Assembly (NCBI GenBank): GCA_937138955.1 | Contig: CAKZPJ010000029.1 | Span: forward strand, 1-12,299 | DNA length: 12,299 nucleotides | Direction of reading: 5' to 3' | Source of the DNA: an uncultured Flammeovirgaceae bacterium | Lineage (GTDB): Bacteria; Bacteroidota; Bacteroidia; Cytophagales; Cyclobacteriaceae | In this document: in pieces, positions 8,407-12,299 of the stretch | Layout of the letters: each line of letters starts with the position of its first letter | Position numbering within the stretch: position 1 is the first letter of the stretch | Translations under genes and position numbers: made by a program | The notes under the pieces: generated by a model | Databases searched by the model: none | What the model saw: the letters and a program-made list of their open reading frames with translations, nothing else | Told to the model about the DNA's origin: nothing

Positions 8407-9434
8407 TATTGGTAAGCGGCTTTAATGGTGGCAAACGGCCCGTATTTATGTTGCTCTTCCGAGAAACTATCGGCATAAGGTCCAAAGGGATGATCTACTG
8501 GCTTCTTAGAAATATCGGGCCAGTCGGCCGAGAGGTCTTTCTTGGGTCGAGGCTTAGAATTTACGTAAGCGGCTATATCCCAGGCCTCTTCGTCCGTCAG
8601 AAAGGGATTCTCGAAGGTTACCCCGTAGGGCATGTTCGCTTTTACGTAAGAGGCAAATTTTGAAACGCGGTACAAACCCGCTCCAACGTTGTAGCTATGC
8701 TCTCCGTAGAGCGGCGGATACGTCCACTCCAATCCACTTTCGGCCAGTTCACCTTCGCCATCAGCCCCGTGGCAACGGGCGCAGTAGTTATCGTACACGG
8801 TTTCACCCCTTACCGGGTCAGCCGGACGATCTAGCGGAGCGAGTTCCACCAGCCCAAAACCGGGAAGGGTTTCACCTGTCTGAACATCTTTTCCTACCCA
8901 TTTCAGGTAGGCCACCATTGCCTGCATTTCCTGGCTATCCGGGTCAAGCTGCTCACCGTTCAGGCTGCGTTCAATACAATCATTTACCCGTTTCTCGAAC
9001 CCTTCTATGACGCCGGAACGATTACGCCGCTTGGGATAGGAAGACGCTACCCGGGCGTAGTTGTTTCCAAAAGGCACCGTACCGGCTTTCAAATGGCAGT
9101 TCTGGCAGTTCATGCCGTTGCTAATCTGTCGTACTGTTCCTTTTGGCCCCAGATATTTTGAGGTATGGGCAATCAGTTCTCGCCCGTAGCGAATCATATC
9201 ACCTTGAGCATTATTAGGAATTGAAGACGTATCAGGAGCCAGCCATAATGCTCTCTTTTCTGAAGCCGTAGAATTACTAGCTGAAGCCATTAGTTGCGGC
9301 TCTTTTACCCTAAAGGAAATTAGCCCTAAAGCATCGCCTACGAACAATACGGTAGAACCCAGTACACATAGAATTAGTACCCAGATCAATAAAATAAGCC
9401 GTTTAACGTATTGAATAAATAATTTCTCAGACAT
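8406..9434 (-). CDS. tsdA: Membrane-anchored TsdA-like dihaem cytochrome c (thiosulfate dehydrogenase / tetrathionate reductase family)
   Basis: The 342-residue protein starts with an uncleaved-looking membrane anchor (about 12-38) and a periplasmic region with two c-type haem sites: CQNCH (110-114, preceded by NGMN) and CARCH (218-222, followed by GADGEGE). The stretch RVNDCIERSLNG (149-160) contains C153, matching the conserved cysteine that is the unusual axial ligand of the active-site haem in TsdA enzymes. The second haem region reads KANMPYG (265-271), where M268 is the likely axial ligand. Known TsdA enzymes interconvert thiosulfate and tetrathionate with two electrons; direction differs between species. 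Studied TsdA proteins are exported soluble cytochromes, so the N-terminal anchor is a difference. A generic dihaem cytochrome is the alternative, but the Cys ligand motif argues against it. It lies between the second DsrE-like gene and the TSUP permease gene. Confidence 0.8.
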   Translation of the reverse strand: MSEKLFIQYVKRLILLIWVLILCVLGSTVLFVGDALGLISFRVKEPQLMASASNSTASEKRALWLAPDTSSIPNNAQGDMIRYGRELIAHTSKYLGPKGTVRQISNGMNCQNCHLKAGTVPFGNNYARVASSYPKRRNRSGVIEGFEKRVNDCIERSLNGEQLDPDSQEMQAMVAYLKWVGKDVQTGETLPGFGLVELAPLDRPADPVRGETVYDNYCARCHGADGEGELAESGLEWTYPPLYGEHSYNVGAGLYRVSKFASYVKANMPYGVTFENPFLTDEEAWDIAAYVNSKPRPKKDLSADWPDISKKPVDHPFGPYADSFSEEQHKYGPFATIKAAYQ

Positions 9435-9457
9435 AGTTTAAGTCAATGAACAATGTA

Positions 9458-9571
9458 CAGTTAGCAATGAACAATTATTATTGACAGTGATTAAAGAACA
9501 ATTAGCTGATAGCAATATGCAGTACATAGTCTGCTGCATGGGACGCTCCGCTCATTGTTCACTGCTAATTG
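9458..9571. repeat. Long imperfect inverted repeat between DsrE-like gene and cytochrome gene
   Basis: The arms CAGTTAGCAATGAACAAT (9458-9475) and ATTGTTCACTGCTAATTG (9554-9571) are inverse copies matching at 16 of 18 positions, separated by 78 bases. A smaller stem, ATGCAG (9517-9522) with CTGCAT (9534-9539), sits inside. Outside and inside the arms the motif CAATGAACAAT recurs directly (9444-9454 and 9465-9475), with a degenerate AAAGAACAATTAG at 9493-9505. The right arm touches the 3' end of the DsrE-like gene (stop at 9574). The pattern suggests a small dispersed repeat or a structured mRNA segment; no coding function is seen. Confidence 0.65.
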
Positions 9572-9573
9572 AA

Positions 9574-9990
9574 TTAGTTGTGTGCTTCTTTGATGTAGCC
9601 CCAGCCTTCACCTTGCTTGATGACTATTTCCAGGATGCCGTCGGGTACGGTACCTACGCCGAGTAGAAGTTGCGACTTATCTATCTGCCGACGTTTCATA
9701 GTGGCTTCACAAACGTTGAAAGTCACTTTATCATTATCCTTCAGTTGGGTAATGTCTTCAGCCACCGAAGAGTTGTCGGCTACCACCATCGCGATGGCTC
9801 CGCCGTATACAACCACTTCAAATTCTGAGTTAGGATAGGCCTCGCTCATCATTTTTACGTGGCGCATGGTAGATTGGTGGGCCTTTTCATCCTGGCTGGT
9901 CACATCAAAAACAATTTTCACCGGTTGCATTTGCGCCCAAGCGTGGGTGACAAATAATAGAAAAACTAAGAATATGGAATACTTTTTCAT
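9574..9990 (-). CDS. Sec-exported DsrE-like sulfur-carrier family protein
   Basis: The product has 138 residues. MKKYSIFLVFLLFVTHAWAQ is a Sec signal peptide (cleavage after AWA or AWAQ). The mature part has the DsrE/DsrF-like fold pattern: a first strand VKIVFDVT (24-31), a middle strand with FEVVVYGGAI (57-66), NVCEATMKRR (92-101) with the single mature-protein Cys at C94, and a closing GVGTVPDGILEIV (111-123) and WGYIKEA block. In characterised DsrE-type proteins a cysteine at this strand carries sulfane sulfur; here the protein would do so in the periplasm (inference). It shares motif order with the upstream Tat-exported DsrE-like protein and lies in the same direction as the TsdA-like gene. 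A carrier for polysulfide or thiosulfonate is plausible; no enzyme activity is claimed. Confidence 0.8.
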   Translation of the reverse strand: MKKYSIFLVFLLFVTHAWAQMQPVKIVFDVTSQDEKAHQSTMRHVKMMSEAYPNSEFEVVVYGGAIAMVVADNSSVAEDITQLKDNDKVTFNVCEATMKRRQIDKSQLLLGVGTVPDGILEIVIKQGEGWGYIKEAHN

Positions 9991-10008
9991 GAGATTATAG
10001 ATTAGGTT

Positions 10009-10071
10009 GGGTTATAAATGGGATTAGGGTTTGGGTATTGGGGGTTAGAGTTCTAAGCCCTAAACCCCAAT
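10009..10071. promoter_or_regulatory. G-quadruplex-type motif joined to a long hairpin between the two DsrE-like genes
   Basis: On the plus strand G-tracts stand at 10009-10011, 10020-10022, 10027-10029, 10033-10035 and 10040-10044; the last four have loops of 4, 3 and 4 bases (ATTA, TTT, TATT), which meets the standard G3+ N1-7 quadruplex rule. The last G-tract is also the left arm of a hairpin: 10037-10050 pairs with 10058-10071 with 12 of 14 positions matched, loop of 7 bases. The two structures would compete. In the mRNA of the minus-strand genes this reads as C-rich, and the hairpin could still form. No U-tract follows, so it is not a classical terminator. Confidence 0.6.
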
Positions 10072-10089
10072 CCTTAAAACCTAAGTAAG

Positions 10090-10791
10090 CTATCCTCCAG
10101 CGTAGATATAAGCACAATCTTTTTCTTGTGCCCGGCCTAAAGCCCAAACCCCGGAAGGGACTACTTTGATACCAGGGAGTACCCCGGCTATCCACTCTTT
10201 TTTTACTTCTTCAGGGTTCAGCCCCATTGCCTGAGCTGCACCACCACTATAAACGCTAATGGCTAATTCGCAAACGCAGTACATAGCTCCCCTTTTTTGT
10301 TGAGCCTTGATACCATCAATACCCGGCAGAGGAAAATCCCCTTCTTGGGGTTCGTAGTAAAGGTTGCGGCTTGAAGCCGCTTGGGTGCTGTTGTCAGTTA
10401 TTTTAAACATCTCGCCAAAATTGTACTTCTTCCATAATTCATCTTTCATTGCGAACGGAATCGCATTATGACGCAATACTACCATGGCGGTCATATCCTC
10501 ATCTGCAGTACCAGTTTGGTTATTACTCAACATAAATGCCCAAGGCCAGATAATGGGAAGCCCATCGTGAGGTTCAGTAGCATCGTATACCACTCGGTGC
10601 TTACCCTTCACGTCCTTGAACCATGCTTCGGCTTCGTTCACTGTTTTGATTGTAGGGCGAAAACCAGGTTCTACGCCAACTCCTGCTAAAGATGGTACCA
10701 CCAAACCAGCCGCACCAGCGGTAGCCATTAGTTTTCCCATAAAATTTCGGCGTGAACTTGGGTTAGAAGAATTCAGGTTTTGAAAATCCAT
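10090..10791 (-). CDS. Tat-exported DsrE-like protein, longer paralogue
   Basis: The 233-residue protein carries a twin-arginine signal: SSRRNFMGKLM with RR at 14-15, hydrophobic core 20-36 and an LAG cleavage region. Mature sequence shows a first strand HRVVYDAT (65-72), VVLRHNAIPFAM (104-115), the MYCVCELAIS block (170-179) with C172 and C174, and the ending VVPSGVWALGRAQ (210-222) then CAYIYAGG with C226. C174-Glu, VP[SD]G and the YI ending match the 138-residue neighbour in order, and the VPxG to YI distance is the same (17 residues), so I read it as a DsrE-like paralogue with an extended N-terminal part and an insert after the Cys. Tat export suggests it folds, possibly with a cofactor or metal, before export. 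The start at 10791 gives the complete Tat signal. It is the first gene of the codirectional sulfur set. The family is less common than classical DsrE; role in sulfur transfer is inferred. Confidence 0.75.
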   Translation of the reverse strand: MDFQNLNSSNPSSRRNFMGKLMATAGAAGLVVPSLAGVGVEPGFRPTIKTVNEAEAWFKDVKGKHRVVYDATEPHDGLPIIWPWAFMLSNNQTGTADEDMTAMVVLRHNAIPFAMKDELWKKYNFGEMFKITDNSTQAASSRNLYYEPQEGDFPLPGIDGIKAQQKRGAMYCVCELAISVYSGGAAQAMGLNPEEVKKEWIAGVLPGIKVVPSGVWALGRAQEKDCAYIYAGG

Positions 10792-11098
10792 AATTGTTAG
10801 ATTTTAGGTTAAGAAAATAGTATGTGATTGAAAATATTGATTATGCTAGCTGAAGAGACTCTATCTCACTTCTCTAGCTATTTTTCTACTCTTAATAGCA
10901 GACCAAAGACTTTTATGACTGGCTACAGAAATTGTTTTTAACTTTTTTTTTCTATGCATCAGCAAAGCACAGGAATACCGACTCGGGAACATAATTATTA
11001 GGGTAAACAAAAGGTAAACATTAGTATGGAACCAGGTAAATATAATGTGTACATTGAGGCATAAAATCGGTATCTGTATTGTTCAAAGTCGCTTTTAA
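10792..11098. promoter_or_regulatory. Spacer holding the 3' end of the receptor gene and the promoter of the sulfur-gene set
   Basis: No gene is visible in these 307 bases. On the minus strand it follows the stop of the outer-membrane receptor (11099) and precedes the Tat DsrE-like start (10791). A small interrupted palindrome sits at 10845-10878: GCTAG/CTAGC and GAAG/CTTC arms with a 13-base loop. A run of nine T on the plus strand (about 10943-10951) gives poly-A on the minus strand. No convincing -33/-7 pair or GC-rich terminator was found. Confidence 0.4.
11002..11043. repeat. Three phased GGTAAA[CT]A direct repeats
   Basis: GGTAAACAA (11002-11010), GGTAAACAT (11013-11021) and GGTAAATAT (11035-11043) are spaced 11 and 22 bases apart, that is one and two DNA turns. 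They lie between the receptor stop and the start of the sulfur-gene set, more than 200 bases from the latter. Same-face spacing fits a protein binding array, but the units are short and AT-rich. Confidence 0.35.
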
Positions 11099-12299
11099 TT
11101 ACTGCACCCGTTGGCGCTCAGCCTCTGACCCGGAACGAATATTTACCTGCTTCAGCTTTCTATTGCCAAATGTTTTGGCGTAAGTAATGCTAAAACCCCG
11201 CATACCAAACGCATAGGAAAAAGATCCTTCGGCATTGGCATTCGGAGTATTGATGTCGCCCTGCCAGACATAGGTATCCAGCAGATCGGTACCTACTACA
11301 CTGATGGTGCCCCACTCACCCTTCAACTGTTTTTTCAGGCCTACGTCCAGTCGCCCCAGCGGCTTCATGTGGATCATTCCCCACTGAGAAGCAGATTGAA
11401 AGTAGCCGGTCATCTCTAGCGAGTATCCGTTAGCCAACTGGAACGTATTGGTTCCGTTGTAGGTAAAGCTTAATAAATCACTCTTCACATTCTTTTCCAG
11501 ATGCTGGGTTTTGTAATCAAAGCGGTAGAGTGATATGTCGTTTCTGAACTCCCACCAAGGAGTGATAGCAATAGGCAGGGTAGTATGAATACCGTACGAC
11601 TGTTGGTATTTAAGATTCTGCGAACGAAGTATTTGTAGATTGGTCTCAGGATCAATCTCGGGTTGAAAGGGTGCAATAGCGTGCTGGATGTAATTATACT
11701 TCAAAGAAATCCACCACTGCTTACGCTGGTAGCTCAGATCAATGCCGTCGCTGATAGCGGGGCGAAGCGCGAGGTTGCCACTAAATACCGTGGTAGGATT
11801 CACGAAAAAAACAAAGGGCGCCAGGTCGTTATAGGTAGGCCGGGTAATCCGACGATTGAAGGCCAGATGTAGTTTACTTTCTTCGGATACATTCTGGGTA
11901 ACTGATAAAGTTGGAAAGTAATTGCCGAACTCCCGGTCTACCAGTGCTTCTTCTTCCGGGGTTTCCATGTAGGTGTTAGTGTATTCGTAGCGTAAGCCAC
12001 CCTGCAAGTTCCAGCGTGTATTAGGTTGCCAACTAGCTGAAGCATAACCTGCCAAAATCTTTTCATCCAGCGTTGCGGTATTCGTAAACTGAGGATCAGT
12101 AATAGAAGTGCCGCCTACAGTTCGGATCGTCGTCACAGTGTTGGTGAACTGAGACAAAGTACCCTTCAATCCGGCTTCAAAGGAGAAGGTTTCACTCACA
12201 GTGTTAGCGTAATCTACACTACCTACCTCAATATGAATGGGGGTTTGCTTATCTACTTCGAGAAACTCTTCATCGGCAAGTTCCGAACCGTTTAGCGTG
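11099..12299 (-). CDS. Outer-membrane beta-barrel family receptor (TonB-dependent-receptor-like), C-terminal part (partial at right edge)
   Basis: The frame is open from base 12298 to the TAA at 11101-11099, about 399 codons; a GTG at 12199 is internal and should not be taken as the start, since the frame reads on upstream (LNGSELADEEFLEVDKQTPIHIE). The sequence is alternating amphipathic beta-strands with aromatic girdles. The stretch FNRRITRPTYNDLAPF (11813-11860) followed by NPTTVFSGN is a signature of the Bacteroidota outer-membrane beta-barrel family (OMP_b-brl_3 type), where NPxxxxxGN and PAxSDxxDL come next. The C-terminus ends GSEAERQRVQ, also typical. The N-terminal carboxypeptidase-like and plug domains would lie beyond the window. 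These proteins import or bind large ligands at the outer membrane; substrate unknown. It precedes the sulfur-gene set on the same strand, with a 307-base gap. Confidence 0.85.
   Translation of the reverse strand, partial: TLNGSELADEEFLEVDKQTPIHIEVGSVDYANTVSETFSFEAGLKGTLSQFTNTVTTIRTVGGTSITDPQFTNTATLDEKILAGYASASWQPNTRWNLQGGLRYEYTNTYMETPEEEALVDREFGNYFPTLSVTQNVSEESKLHLAFNRRITRPTYNDLAPFVFFVNPTTVFSGNLALRPAISDGIDLSYQRKQWWISLKYNYIQHAIAPFQPEIDPETNLQILRSQNLKYQQSYGIHTTLPIAITPWWEFRNDISLYRFDYKTQHLEKNVKSDLLSFTYNGTNTFQLANGYSLEMTGYFQSASQWGMIHMKPLGRLDVGLKKQLKGEWGTISVVGTDLLDTYVWQGDINTPNANAEGSFSYAFGMRGFSITYAKTFGNRKLKQVNIRSGSEAERQRVQ

Noticed and set aside
8294..8485. Minus-strand open frame of 63 codons across the cytochrome/permease junction
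   Set aside because: It is a different frame over two strongly supported genes and shows no domain or signal.
8660..9010. Plus-strand open frame of 116 codons
   Set aside because: It is antisense to the haem-binding part of the TsdA-like gene, is rich in Arg/Pro/His, and has no recognisable motif.
9458..9571. Insertion-sequence remnant
   Set aside because: The arms are inverse repeats but no transposase fragment or target-site duplication can be seen in the 78-base interior.
10020..10071. Rho-independent terminator or a CRISPR-like repeat
   Set aside because: The hairpin lacks a U-tract on either strand and the G-tract units are too short and irregular for a CRISPR array with spacers.
9995..10195. 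Minus-strand open frame of 66 codons between the DsrE-like genes
   Set aside because: It overlaps the 3' end of the Tat DsrE-like gene in another frame and its C-terminal half is only the translation of the G/C-tract hairpin element.
11099..12199. GTG at 12199 as start of a 366-residue protein
   Set aside because: The same frame continues upstream without a stop to the window edge with barrel-like sequence, so the gene is partial and the GTG is internal.

Overview
The window comes from a Bacteroidota chromosome, most likely a marine Cytophagales-type bacterium. The evidence is an outer-membrane beta-barrel receptor with the C-terminal signature of the Bacteroidota TonB-receptor-like family, a secreted surface protein built of Ig-like repeats of the type common in gliding Bacteroidota, very AT-rich gene starts without Shine-Dalgarno sequences, and Tat-exported Gfo/Idh/MocA oxidoreductases. 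The genus cannot be named from the sequence alone. No rRNA, tRNA, CRISPR array, insertion sequence or phage gene is visible.

Layout, left to right. 1-1323 (minus) is the N-terminal 441 residues of a large secreted repeat protein that runs off the left edge. 1651-4284 (minus) is an 877-residue cytoplasmic glucosidase-type enzyme of the GH63-like (alpha/alpha)6-barrel group. It is divergent from 4604-5620 (plus), a TPR lipoprotein and the only plus-strand gene. From 10791 down to 5645 all genes lie on the minus strand: a Tat-exported DsrE-like protein, a Sec-exported DsrE-like protein, a membrane-anchored dihaem cytochrome c of the TsdA type, a TSUP (TauE/SafE) permease, a small secreted HExxH protein and a Tat-exported Gfo/Idh/MocA oxidoreductase. 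11099-12299 (minus) is the C-terminal part of an outer-membrane beta-barrel receptor that enters from the right edge.

The most interesting part is 7621-10791. Two different exported DsrE-like proteins (sulfane-sulfur carriers in characterised relatives) sit with a cytochrome that carries the diagnostic parts of thiosulfate dehydrogenase/tetrathionate reductase (two CxxCH sites, the extra Cys haem ligand, and a Lys-x-Asn-Met stretch for the second haem) and with a sulfite/organosulfonate-exporter-family permease. The permease start overlaps the cytochrome stop in TAATG. I infer a periplasmic sulfur-compound module that interconverts thiosulfate and tetrathionate, with sulfur carriers and a transporter. 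No Sox, Dsr reductase, rhodanese or persulfide dioxygenase gene is in view, so the module appears compact or is completed elsewhere. The two spacers inside this cluster hold unusual structured DNA: a G-quadruplex-type motif fused to a long hairpin between the two DsrE-like genes, and a long imperfect inverted repeat between the second DsrE-like gene and the cytochrome.
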